A DNA stretch of 64,000 bases from the NCBI GenBank assembly GCA_041746105.1, contig JBGTHP010000032.1:124001-188000 (forward strand), read 5' to 3'. The notes under the pieces are model-generated. The model saw nothing but the letters and a program-made list of their open reading frames with translations, was not told where the DNA came from and made no database searches. This DNA is from JBFHRE01 sp041746105 (lineage in GTDB: Bacteria; Actinomycetota; Acidimicrobiia; Spongiisociales; ZC4RG35). Shown in pieces: positions 17,134 to 25,279 of the stretch. Numbering within the stretch: the first letter of the stretch is position 1; each line of letters starts with the position of its first letter. The translations under genes were made by a program, and so were the position numbers.

Positions 17134-17174
17134 TTGCGGAAGGGGTCTACAGATTTGCGGAAAATCTTTGCAAA
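17134..17174. promoter_or_regulatory. TTGCGGAA direct repeats plus TTTGCAAA palindrome, likely LacI operators
   Basis: Two copies of TTGCGGAA at 17134-17141 and 17155-17162 are spaced exactly 21 bp, two helical turns. The palindrome TTTGCAAA lies at 17167-17174. All lie between malE and the divergent LacI-family gene, where such a regulator would act. Assignment to this regulator is inference. Confidence 0.5.
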
Positions 17175-17191
17175 CTTCTGGAAAGGTTGAG

Positions 17192-18223
17192 GTGACCGTG
17201 ATAGCCTCGCCCTCCATGGCCCTCCGTCCCAAGCTCCAGGAAGTCTCCGATATTGCAGGGGTGAGCCTTGCGACGGTGAGCAGAGTTCTCAATGCAAAAC
17301 CGGGGGTAGCGGCCGACACCCGACAGCACGTGCTCCACACTCTGGCCGAACTCGGCTACCAAGAGCCGATCCGCTCGGCCAGGACCGGAGTCGTCGCCAT
17401 CATCACGCCAGAACTCGACAACCCGATCTTCCCTTTGTTGGCCCAGACCATCGAAGCCAGGCTCGCCAGGTTCGGTTTGCTGACGATGGTGTGTCCCGTC
17501 ACTTCCGACACGGTCAACGAGCAGGAGTATCTCGACCATTTCGCCGAGACCGAAGCTGCAGGAGTCATCGTCGTAAACGGGAAATACGCCGGGATCGGGA
17601 TCGGCTTTGAACCATACGAGCAGATCCTCCGCCGGAAGATCCCAGTCGTGCTGGTCAACGGTGTCGCCGGAGAATGTCCGGTTCCTGCGCTGTCGGTCGA
17701 CATCGCCGCAGGCGGAGAGATGGCAGTGCGCCACCTTGCCAATATGGGCCACCGCCGAATCGGGGTCCTGGTCGGACCCAATCGCTACACCGGAACCCGG
17801 CTGCTGTTGGACGGGTACCGATCGGCTGCCGAGACTCTTCATCTGGCGATCGATGACGAGCTCATCTCGGAGACGCTCTTCACTCTCGAGGGCGGCAGAG
17901 CTGGGGTCGCAAAGTTGATCGAGGCAGGAGCGACCGCGACGATCTGTGGCGGAGACCTCATGGCCATCGGCGCCATCGACGGGCTCAGAGCCCGCGGACT
18001 CAAAGCGCCCGATCACATGTCCGTGGTCGGCTTTGACGGGACCGAGTTGGTTTCACATACCAACCCGCCGTTGACCAGCATTCGCCAGCCGGTGGACCGC
18101 ATGGCCGCATCGGTTGCATGGCTCCTTCAGAACCAGGACGCGGCCGGCTCTTTTGTTCATATGTTCCAACCAGATCTCGTCATCGGCCGCAGCACCGGAC
18201 GGGCACCGGTCAAGGCGAGCTGA
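17192..18223 (+). CDS. LacI-family transcriptional regulator of the maltodextrin locus
   Basis: A LacI/GalR protein of about 343 residues. The HTH and hinge (LQEVSDIAGVSLATVSRVLN) lie near the N-terminus, followed by a periplasmic-binding-protein-like sensor domain (VVAIITPELDNPIFPLL to MSVVGFDGTELVSHTNPPLTS). It is divergent from malE, so it most likely represses the operon and is released by a maltodextrin. The GTG at 17192 has GAAAGG a few bases upstream. ATG 17216 is the other likely start; TTG 17168 would overlap the TTTGCAAA box. The gene nearly abuts the convergent hypothetical gene at 18226. Confidence 0.88.
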   Translation: MTVIASPSMALRPKLQEVSDIAGVSLATVSRVLNAKPGVAADTRQHVLHTLAELGYQEPIRSARTGVVAIITPELDNPIFPLLAQTIEARLARFGLLTMVCPVTSDTVNEQEYLDHFAETEAAGVIVVNGKYAGIGIGFEPYEQILRRKIPVVLVNGVAGECPVPALSVDIAAGGEMAVRHLANMGHRRIGVLVGPNRYTGTRLLLDGYRSAAETLHLAIDDELISETLFTLEGGRAGVAKLIEAGATATICGGDLMAIGAIDGLRARGLKAPDHMSVVGFDGTELVSHTNPPLTSIRQPVDRMAASVAWLLQNQDAAGSFVHMFQPDLVIGRSTGRAPVKAS

Positions 18224-18225
18224 AC

Positions 18226-18780
18226 TCACATCCAGCTGGCCATACCCTCGAGGAGATAGAGGCTGACGTCCTTGGCCCGGTCGAGCGCGTCGCACAGCTG
18301 TTCCCGACCCATCAGCATCTCGACCAGAGACACCTCCGAGCGGCCGACCATTTGGAGACTTCGCTCTGGTGCATCTGTCACGGCCTCGAACGAATCGATC
18401 GCTGAAACATCTATCGGGAGTTCGGTCCTGCCCAAACCGGCCAGATCGGTGGCGAGCACGAGAAGATCAGGCGGGTCTTTCAGGGGCGGTATCCCCCAGT
18501 TGAAAAAAAGCTGCAGACGCCATTCGTTTCCGGGTTCCTCCCAGTCCTCTCCCATCTGATCGAGATGATCCTGAAAGGAGAGAAGCACACGGGGGTCCAC
18601 GTCTAAGGCGATGTGGAGGTCAAGTGGGCCGTTACACGCCTCTTCTGGGTGGACGTCGACTTCCCAGGATTGGCGCAGGGAATAGGTTTCCACGAAATGA
18701 CGCTCGTCATGAACATGAAAGCCGTGCTCGATGGCGTGCTCTTTTAGATCTGCAACAAAGCCGGCGATATCGATCGACAT
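18226..18780 (-). CDS. Hypothetical protein, 184 residues
   Basis: A soluble acidic protein without signal peptide or clear motif. The sequence opens MSIDIAGFVADLKEHAIEHGF and contains LDLHIALDVDPRVLLSFQDHL. A Trp-rich middle (GNEWRLQLFFNWGIPP) and a helical C-terminus follow. I do not recognise the family. It is convergent with the LacI gene, two bases apart, and lies 69 bases downstream of the YihY gene on the same strand. It could be co-transcribed with that gene, but nothing in the sequence suggests a shared role. Confidence 0.7.
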   Translation of the reverse strand: MSIDIAGFVADLKEHAIEHGFHVHDERHFVETYSLRQSWEVDVHPEEACNGPLDLHIALDVDPRVLLSFQDHLDQMGEDWEEPGNEWRLQLFFNWGIPPLKDPPDLLVLATDLAGLGRTELPIDVSAIDSFEAVTDAPERSLQMVGRSEVSLVEMLMGREQLCDALDRAKDVSLYLLEGMASWM

Positions 18781-18849
18781 GTGATCAACAGGCTATCGGC
18801 TGATAGCCGCTCTACTCAACCCCGCTCTCGGTCTCGCCTCGGCCGGCGC

Positions 18850-19734
18850 TCAGGAGATGAACGACGTGCTCCCAGAACTGGTTTCGTCGACAAGGACCTT
18901 GGTGAGAACGGCGCCGAACAAAAAGGTTTGAGACAGATAGCTGAACAACGCGAGCAGGAGCAGCAGGGGGAAGGCTGCATACGCCCCAGATTGTTCGCCA
19001 AGAGTTCCGAAATACAACCCGAGCGCCCAGGCTCCTACCGCAAGCAGCAGTGCAGTGATGATGGCTCCCTTGATGGCGGCAGCCCACGAGATCCGGATCG
19101 CGGTCAGCCAGTGATACATGGCGGCCACAAGGGCGACGAGCGCCACCAGGGCCATTGCCATGGTGGCCCATCGGGCGGCACCGTCCACCCATGGCAGCGC
19201 TTCCTCGATCACGTCGATCGCGGCGACCGCCAGAAGATTCACCAGAACCAGGAACGCCACCACCGCCGCGATCAGCAGGACCGCGAGAAAGCCACGCAGA
19301 CGTCTCCACAACGAAACCTGCCAACCTCGAATGACCTCGGCGGGGGCATCAAAGATCTCCGCCAGCGCCGCCTGCAACTGGAAAAAAACGGTCGATCCGA
19401 TATAGAAGAGGATGATTCCCGCTATCACGGTTGCGCCGACACCCGATCCGCCCCTGGCGGATGCGTTGAGAAGGCTCTCCACCGTCGATGCCGCATCATC
19501 ACCGACAAAATCGGCTATCTGTCGAGCGACCAGTCCCTGAGCTGCATCGGCGCCCACCAGCCACCCGGCGATTGTGAAGGCCAGGACGAGAAGAGGACCG
19601 AGCGAGAAGATCCCGTAGAAGGCGAGAGCGGCACCCATGCGACCCACCCTCCGCCGTCCATAGATCTCGATCGCGTCTCGCAACACCTTGAGCGTGCGAT
19701 GGCGCCATCCGACGTGGGCGGGGAAATCCGACAT
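18850..19734 (-). CDS. YihY/UPF0761-family membrane protein
   Basis: A 294-residue integral membrane protein with six hydrophobic helices. It has the family pattern near the N-terminus (RMGAALAFYGIFSLGPLLVLAFTIAGWLVG) and TVIAGIILFYIGSTVFFQLQAALAEIFDA in the middle. The family was once called ribonuclease BN, an annotation later withdrawn; its real function is poorly known. The gene is divergent from the DNA ligase, with 88 bases between the starts. The last residues are Ser/Thr-rich (DETSSGSTSFIS). Confidence 0.85.
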   Translation of the reverse strand: MSDFPAHVGWRHRTLKVLRDAIEIYGRRRVGRMGAALAFYGIFSLGPLLVLAFTIAGWLVGADAAQGLVARQIADFVGDDAASTVESLLNASARGGSGVGATVIAGIILFYIGSTVFFQLQAALAEIFDAPAEVIRGWQVSLWRRLRGFLAVLLIAAVVAFLVLVNLLAVAAIDVIEEALPWVDGAARWATMAMALVALVALVAAMYHWLTAIRISWAAAIKGAIITALLLAVGAWALGLYFGTLGEQSGAYAAFPLLLLLALFSYLSQTFLFGAVLTKVLVDETSSGSTSFIS

Positions 19735-19822
19735 GAGGACCCCATTGTGGTCGAAACCCTCAAAGTTCCGGTCGATGCCGGCGAACCCGCCTCGCCAAAC
19801 CGTACCCGTCTACTGTCGCGGC

Positions 19823-20863
19823 ATGACTTGGCCGTTTCCACCACCCATCGAAACAATGGAAGCAAAAGTCTCCGAAAAGTGGCCATCCGCCCCTCCAGGT
19901 GGACTTGCCTACGAACCGAAATGGGATGGCTTCAGGGCGGTGGCCTGGTCTGGCAGCGAAGGGGTGAGGCTCGATTCGCGAAGCCAAAAACCGCTCCTTC
20001 GTTATTTCCCCGAGCTGGAAGAACCGATCGGAAGACTGCCCAAAGGCACGATCGTCGACGGCGAGGTGGTCGTGGTCATCGACGGGATCACGGCGTTTGA
20101 CCAGCTACAACAACGAATCCACCCGGCAGAGTCGAGAATCAACCGACTTGCCGGCGAAACGCCGGCCCGCCTGGTCGCCTTTGACCTCCTGGCAGTCGAC
20201 GGTGACGACCTGCGGGGCGAACCGTTCAGGCTGAGGCGAGATCGGCTTCGTAAACTCATTCCTGGTCTCGGGGATCCGTGGCACCTCACTCCGTCCTCCG
20301 ATGACGAAGCCGAAGGGAAAGCGTGGTTCGACGAGTTCGAGGCGGCAGGGTGCGACGGCATCATCGCAAAACCGCTCGAACAGGCCTATATGGGCGGGAA
20401 ACGAGCGGTGATCAAGATCAAACATCGGCGAACGGTTGACTGCGTGGTTGGTGGATACCGGGAGCACAAGGACGGCGGCATGATCGGGTCGATCCTTCTC
20501 GGGCTCTATACCGACGACGGTGAACTCGCCTTTTTGGGGCATTGTTCCGGGTTCTCGGACCATGATCGAGTGGCCATACTCAACCAGCTCAAAGAATTGC
20601 GTTCCGACCAGAGTTTTGGCGGAGACGATGTCAGAGTGCCTGGTGGAGTGAGCCGGTGGACCGGTGACAAAGATCTTTCATGGGTTCCGATCGAGCCAGG
20701 AGTTGTCGTCGAGATCAGTTACGACCAGCTCGAGGGCAGCCGTTTCAGGCACGCCACACGGTTCCATCGCTGGCGACCCGACAAAGATGCTGCCTCCTGC
20801 ACGATGGAACAGCTCGAACGCCCTGAAGGCCCAGACTTCTTTGCTGTGGTCTCTGCCGGCTGA
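19823..20863 (+). CDS. ligC: ATP-dependent DNA ligase, LigC-like
   Basis: A 346-residue minimal ATP-dependent ligase. The adenylation Lys is Lys33 in EPKWDGFRAV (motif I, KxDG). DGEVVVV, DGIIAKP and VIKIKHRRTVDCVVGGY match the later nucleotidyltransferase motifs. An OB-fold domain follows from about residue 225. It lacks the polymerase and nuclease domains of LigD, so it matches the LigC class, which in mycobacteria backs up end joining and excision repair. The start is ATG 19823 (MTWPFPPP). A separate LigD-type polymerase gene lies 2.3 kb downstream on the other strand; no Ku gene is in the window. Confidence 0.9.
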   Translation: MTWPFPPPIETMEAKVSEKWPSAPPGGLAYEPKWDGFRAVAWSGSEGVRLDSRSQKPLLRYFPELEEPIGRLPKGTIVDGEVVVVIDGITAFDQLQQRIHPAESRINRLAGETPARLVAFDLLAVDGDDLRGEPFRLRRDRLRKLIPGLGDPWHLTPSSDDEAEGKAWFDEFEAAGCDGIIAKPLEQAYMGGKRAVIKIKHRRTVDCVVGGYREHKDGGMIGSILLGLYTDDGELAFLGHCSGFSDHDRVAILNQLKELRSDQSFGGDDVRVPGGVSRWTGDKDLSWVPIEPGVVVEISYDQLEGSRFRHATRFHRWRPDKDAASCTMEQLERPEGPDFFAVVSAG

Positions 20864-20903
20864 TCAGGGGCGGACCCACCCGGCACTGGTTCAAACCGTA
20901 AGG

Positions 20904-22412
20904 TCAGCCCAGAGCCCGATGCAGGAAAGCCGCCATCTGCTCTCGGGTGACGAGCCCATCGGGGCAAAACTTCGTCCCACCGCACCCCACCGTGATCCCC
21001 CATCCTGCGATGGTGTTGATGTCTGCTTCGTGCGGCGATCCGGTGTCGTCGGTGAACTGGTCGGTCTCGGAGGCGGACAGTTCGAGGCCACGGGTGAGGA
21101 AGGACGCCATCTGTTCTCTCGAGACGACTTTTCCGGGACAGAAGTAGCCGACCTCACAACCCAGGGTGATCCCGGCTTCTGCCACCGAGTTGATGTCGTT
21201 CTCGTGCGGTGATCCGTTGTCGTCGACGAATCGATCGGTCGACGGCGGCGGGAGCGCCAGCGCCCTCGCCAGAAAGGACGCCATCTGTTCGCGAGTCACG
21301 AAGCCGGTGGGACAGAAGTGGTCGTTGAACGGCGGATTACATCCCTTGGTGATCCCGCTCGCGGCAAGCCATTCGATATCCGCCTGGAACGCCGAGAGGT
21401 CGTCATCGGCAAAGGTTCCGTCAAAAACCAGCGCGAAGGGCGAGAACTGAAGAGGACCGGGCTGGAACCAGTCCACCAGAGGCCACAGATGGATTGTTCC
21501 GCCGGCCTCCATCCCTTGTTTCCAGCCGGCCACGACCTGGTTGTCTTTCCACACCCGGAAATCGGTTTCCTTGTCGAAATTGAAGTAGATGAACGCGGCG
21601 ATGTTCGAATCGACTGTCACATATGAGAAGAAGTCGTTGAGCCATGCATCCTGATCTCCACCGACGTTGGACGTCCCCACCTGCGCGAGAAAGATCGGTT
21701 TGTCGGGTGCCAATGCGCGCAACTCGTTCGCCGAGTTCTGCATCGTTTCCGCCACCGATTTCCAGACCTCGACCGTCGAGCCGAAGTTGTATGCGGAAAG
21801 GCCAAGCACATCGACAACATCGGGCCCCGGGTAGTAGTCCGCCATCTTGAAAGGTGGAGTCGAATGGCTGGCCGGCGCAAAAACGAACCTCACCTTGGAC
21901 CCGTCTATCCCGCGACTCGCAAACGCGTCGACGAACTTCTTGTAAGCCTTCTTGAACGAGGTCGGGTCGGCTCCATATGGAACCCAGGCACCGTTCATTT
22001 CTTGGAGCGGCGCAACGAAGAGCGAGCGGCCACCCCCCTTGTCGAGCCACAATTTCACCTGGTCGGCCCAACGCCCGATGTCTCCGTCATAGGCGCCGGA
22101 GGCGATGGCTGCCGCCGTGGCCTCGATTGTGACGTTCGCAAATGGCGTGGTCTGTGCGATCCACGCCTGTTCCAGAATCCACTCGGTGTTGGCCGCCGTT
22201 TCGGTGATTGGATGAAACGATCCGGCGATCGAGGCTCGCTTGCCGGAAGCCACGCCCATGGCAGAGATGTCGGCCGACGAAACCCACTTGCTCGAATAAA
22301 AACCACCCATCACCAAACCGCCGGTCGTGATCACCCGAGTCGCAGCGGCCGGGACGGCGGCCAGGGCGGCGACCAGCATCAACGCCAGAAAGATTGGACC
22401 CCTCGATTTCAT
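20904..22412 (-). CDS. Secreted GH26-like protein with three C-terminal SLH modules
   Basis: A 502-residue exported protein with a signal peptide (LALMLVAALAAVPAAA) at ATG 22412. Residues 30-310 look like a GH26 (beta-mannanase-type) barrel: APLQEMNGAWVPYG holds the expected acid/base Glu138. In the strand where the nucleophile Glu is expected, the sequence reads PIFLAQVGTSN, with Gln244. Three SLH repeats with ITxGC...CP and REQMASFL patterns fill residues 325-502 and should anchor it to the wall. It may be an inactive polysaccharide-binding relative or use another residue. The GH26 call is from motif likeness only. Confidence 0.75.
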   Translation of the reverse strand: MKSRGPIFLALMLVAALAAVPAAATRVITTGGLVMGGFYSSKWVSSADISAMGVASGKRASIAGSFHPITETAANTEWILEQAWIAQTTPFANVTIEATAAAIASGAYDGDIGRWADQVKLWLDKGGGRSLFVAPLQEMNGAWVPYGADPTSFKKAYKKFVDAFASRGIDGSKVRFVFAPASHSTPPFKMADYYPGPDVVDVLGLSAYNFGSTVEVWKSVAETMQNSANELRALAPDKPIFLAQVGTSNVGGDQDAWLNDFFSYVTVDSNIAAFIYFNFDKETDFRVWKDNQVVAGWKQGMEAGGTIHLWPLVDWFQPGPLQFSPFALVFDGTFADDDLSAFQADIEWLAASGITKGCNPPFNDHFCPTGFVTREQMASFLARALALPPPSTDRFVDDNGSPHENDINSVAEAGITLGCEVGYFCPGKVVSREQMASFLTRGLELSASETDQFTDDTGSPHEADINTIAGWGITVGCGGTKFCPDGLVTREQMAAFLHRALG

Positions 22413-22422
22413 CGTCGCCAGG

Positions 22423-23196
22423 TTACTTGCGAACCGTCCAAAGTTGTTCTGATGGGTACAGCCGAGCCCATTCGGCCGATACAAAGAATGACTTGCCCTC
22501 CGCACTCTGCGGCGCCTGTATCTCGACGAAGTTCTCGATCGTGAAGCCGCTGTCACGGAACAGACGCATCCAATCGGGGGTGGTCAAACAGAAGCTGATC
22601 CCGCCCGGTTCGATCTCGACTCCCGTCCAGTCGAGTCGACCCATCCCAAAATATGGGCGCTCCAGATTGAAAGTGACGTCGGAACCGTCCAGTGGCGAAC
22701 ACGCCATCGCCAGTGCGGTATTCGAGATGAAGCTGAGTACCCCGCCCGGTTTCAGCAGCCGCCACGCCTCGGGGACCCAGATTCGAGGATCGGCCCAGAT
22801 CGCCGCCCCGTATTCGGATATTGCGAAGTCGAATGAAGAGTCGGGAAGCGGGACGGTTTCGGCGTTGCCGAACATCCATTTGATGTCGGCACCGTGAACG
22901 GCCGCGAGGCGGCGGGCCGTTGCCAACTGCTGCTCGGAGTTGTCGATGGCGGTGACCGCGGCCCCCCTCCGGGACATCCAGCCCGAGACATAACCCGTCC
23001 CACAACCCAGCTCGATCGCGTCCATCCCGGACATGTCATCTGGCAAAACCGCCAATTGCCTCTCGGGAATTCCCCATATCCCCCACTCCGGATCACCGGC
23101 CCAGAGCCTTTCCCCGGAGGCGACCCATTCCGGTGCGTCGTCGTCCCACATCCGACGATTCTCCAGGACATAATCTGGCTCCGACTCAATACTCAT
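22423..23196 (-). CDS. Class I SAM-dependent methyltransferase
   Basis: A 257-residue methyltransferase. The SAM site is AIELGCGTGYVSGWMSRRGA near residue 75, followed by an acidic strand end (VTAIDNS) and GNAETVPLPDSSFDFAISEYGA, as in the UbiE/Methyltransf_11 group. It is cytoplasmic and its substrate is unknown. ATG 23196 (MSIESEPDYV) overlaps the stop of the LigD-type polymerase by 11 bases, so the two are translated from one message. It ends ten bases before the GH26-like gene. Confidence 0.85.
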   Translation of the reverse strand: MSIESEPDYVLENRRMWDDDAPEWVASGERLWAGDPEWGIWGIPERQLAVLPDDMSGMDAIELGCGTGYVSGWMSRRGAAVTAIDNSEQQLATARRLAAVHGADIKWMFGNAETVPLPDSSFDFAISEYGAAIWADPRIWVPEAWRLLKPGGVLSFISNTALAMACSPLDGSDVTFNLERPYFGMGRLDWTGVEIEPGGISFCLTTPDWMRLFRDSGFTIENFVEIQAPQSAEGKSFFVSAEWARLYPSEQLWTVRK

Positions 23197-24190
23197 CGTC
23201 CGCCTTTCGTTGTTTCGATGGCTGGACTCTGGGCGGCTCTCCCGGTTGTTTGGGGTAATGAGGAGGCCATGGGGCATCACCGAGACCGTGTTCCTCCTCG
23301 TCTCGAACCGCCCACTCGAGGAGTCTCCCAACGTTCTCACGGTGTTGGTCCATTTCCGCGTTCAGGTCGCCGACTCTGGCGTAACGCCCGGCGAAGGAAT
23401 CCATCGGAAACGCGTCGATTTCGACGTCATCGAGTTCGGACCATTCAAAGGGGGCCGAGACAAACCCGGTCGGCCGGACGCCGTAGGCCGAGGAGACCGA
23501 CTTGTCCGGCGCCATCTGGTTGTAGTCGATGAAAACGCCGGTCCGTTCCTCCTTCCACCACTTCGTCGTGACCAACCCATCCATACGACGTTCCAATTCA
23601 CGAGCGAATGCCAGGCCGGCGCGCCTCACCTGGATGAAATCAAAGATCGGGTCGAGCCGGATGTACACATGGATCCCTCGGCTCCCGGAAGTCTTTGGCC
23701 ACGCCCGCATACCCAATTCATCGAGCAGGTCTTTTGCGCCGGCAACCGCCCTCCGAACGTCATCAAAGCCGAATCCGGGAGTAGGGTCGAAGTCGATCCT
23801 CCATTCATCGGGATGGTCGAGGTCGTCCACCGTCGCCGGCCACGGGTGGAAGTCGAGACAGCCGAGTTGAGCAAGTTTGATGATGTCGGCCCTGGTGCGG
23901 GGAATGATCATGCGACCGGGGCGCTGCGACGGAAAGTTGATGAGCGCGGTTTCGAAGGGTGAGTCTTCTTTGGCGCGCTTCTGATAGACGGGATCTTCTC
24001 CGACACCCTTCATGTAGCGCTTGAGCATGGTTGGGCGGCCGCCGATGCCACCGATCGCACCATCGGCGCAAACGACAAAATGGTTGACGACGTCGAGTTT
24101 GGTCCAACCGCGTTCGGGGAACACCACCCGATCGGGTGACGAGATCCTGATCGTTTCACCGTCGATCTCGACGTGTGCCTCTTTTGCCAC
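23186..24190 (-). CDS. LigD-type DNA primase-polymerase domain protein
   Basis: A 334-residue stand-alone polymerase of the archaeo-eukaryotic primase fold, like the PolDom of LigD. The catalytic acids are Asp133 and Asp135 in WRIDFDPT. The nucleotide-binding strand is TSGSRGIHVYI (168-177), and FIDYNQM (220-226) gives the third Asp. In bacterial end joining this enzyme fills gaps and prefers ribonucleotides. In many bacteria it is fused to ligase and nuclease; here it stands alone, with an ATP ligase 2.3 kb away. It is followed with overlap by a methyltransferase. The C-terminus is Pro/Lys-rich. Confidence 0.9.
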   Translation of the reverse strand: MAKEAHVEIDGETIRISSPDRVVFPERGWTKLDVVNHFVVCADGAIGGIGGRPTMLKRYMKGVGEDPVYQKRAKEDSPFETALINFPSQRPGRMIIPRTRADIIKLAQLGCLDFHPWPATVDDLDHPDEWRIDFDPTPGFGFDDVRRAVAGAKDLLDELGMRAWPKTSGSRGIHVYIRLDPIFDFIQVRRAGLAFARELERRMDGLVTTKWWKEERTGVFIDYNQMAPDKSVSSAYGVRPTGFVSAPFEWSELDDVEIDAFPMDSFAGRYARVGDLNAEMDQHRENVGRLLEWAVRDEEEHGLGDAPWPPHYPKQPGEPPRVQPSKQRKADDEY

Positions 24191-24227
24191 TCGCCAACGC
24201 TACAGGTGGCGCAATGTCAGGGATGCT

Positions 24228-24500
24228 CTAGCCGGTGACGTCCGTGATCGACCCAGGGATCGGCGCCACTCCACGCTGCAGGTAGATCTCACGAAGTTCA
24301 CCTGCGTCGATCGCGGCGACAACCTGCGCGACACTTATTCCGAGTTGCTCTGCGATCGCCTCGATCCCGCCGTTTTGGACTCGTTGGGTAGGTTGTTGGA
24401 TCGGTTCCACGCGTACCGCGCCGAGATCGAAATGGGGCGAGTGCCTGACAAAAGCAGTTGATTGTCCCGGCGCCTTCAATGTCACGTTGGTTACCACCAC
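24228..24500 (-). CDS. Small hypothetical protein, 90 residues
   Basis: The GTG at 24500 is preceded by AAGGAGG at good spacing, which supports real translation. The N-terminal half is beta-like with three Val-rich strands. The C-terminal half (IEAIAEQLGISVAQVVAAIDAGELREIYL) is helical and has the look of a short HTH or UBA-like helical unit. I do not recognise the family. It lies just upstream of the LigD-type polymerase on the same strand, with 37 bases between, so they may share a transcript. Upstream, 24501-24658 has AT-rich sequence around 24550 that could hold promoters for both directions. Confidence 0.6.
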   Translation of the reverse strand: MVVTNVTLKAPGQSTAFVRHSPHFDLGAVRVEPIQQPTQRVQNGGIEAIAEQLGISVAQVVAAIDAGELREIYLQRGVAPIPGSITDVTG

Positions 24501-24658
24501 TCCTCCTTGAGTGAGACTTCAAACAGACCTGTCGACTGCAAGTTCACAGGATTAAGCAATTAATTTTTCTGGCCTCCTGTAACTCCTGCACGAGATTCGA
24601 GCGGCGTCCGACCTTTGATCTTCTGTTCGTCGGTTTTCGTTTCTACTCTCGCTGCTTC

Positions 24659-25270
24659 ATGTCATTGGTCATCCGACTCGTCCGACTCATGGCCGGGCTC
24701 CTCATCTGCGGGATCGCGGTCGGTTTGATGATCCAGTCAGGACTAGGCGTCCCCCCTTGGGATGTTTTGCACCAAGGGGTGAGTCTGCTGACTCCGTTGA
24801 CCATCGGGCAGGTCTCGATCGCAGTCGGTTTTGTCGTCATCCTGATGTGGATCCCTTTGCGCCAGATTCCGGGCGTCGGCACGATCGCAAACGCGATCGT
24901 GATCGGCAGCACGATTGACGTCGTGATCGCCCGAGTGGAGCGCCCTCAGGAGCTTGGTTGGAGGGTCGGTTATATGGTCGCCGGCCCGATCCTCATGGGT
25001 CTGGGCTCCGCCCTCTATATCGGGGCGGGCCTCGGCCCAGGACCCCGCGACGGCCTCATGACCGGAATCGCGGAGCGCGGTCCGACAATTCGGCTGACGC
25101 GGACGGTGATCGAGGGATCGGTTTTGCTCGGTGGCTGGGCGCTTGGTGGGACATTCGGCCTCGGAACGATGGTTTTTGCGGTGGGCATCGGACCTATGGT
25201 CCAGCTGTTCATGGGTTTGATACCTGGCGTTTACCTCAGACGAGAAGCCACGGCGGTTCCCTCGGGGTAG
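24659..25270 (+). CDS. YczE/YitT-family integral membrane protein
   Basis: A 203-residue protein with five hydrophobic helices. The sequence GLGVPPWDVLHQGVS, with LTIGQVSIAVG, is the family hallmark, and a second copy-like motif (GLGPGPRDGLMTGI) occurs around residue 122. Such proteins are small membrane proteins of unknown transport role, often found next to transporters or regulators. The ATG at 24659 starts the hydrophobic region almost at once. It ends nine bases before the PLP-enzyme gene on the same strand, so the two likely form an operon. Confidence 0.8.
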   Translation: MSLVIRLVRLMAGLLICGIAVGLMIQSGLGVPPWDVLHQGVSLLTPLTIGQVSIAVGFVVILMWIPLRQIPGVGTIANAIVIGSTIDVVIARVERPQELGWRVGYMVAGPILMGLGSALYIGAGLGPGPRDGLMTGIAERGPTIRLTRTVIEGSVLLGGWALGGTFGLGTMVFAVGIGPMVQLFMGLIPGVYLRREATAVPSG

Positions 25271-25279
25271 CCTGACTCC

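Noticed and set aside
18781..19822. Long plus-strand frame running into the ligase gene
   Set aside because: It is antisense to the YihY gene and only joins the ligase frame by chance; ligase likeness begins at 19823.
24501..24658. Possible small RNA or tRNA in the AT-richer gap
   Set aside because: No cloverleaf, CCA end or stable hairpin could be traced; it is probably promoter DNA.
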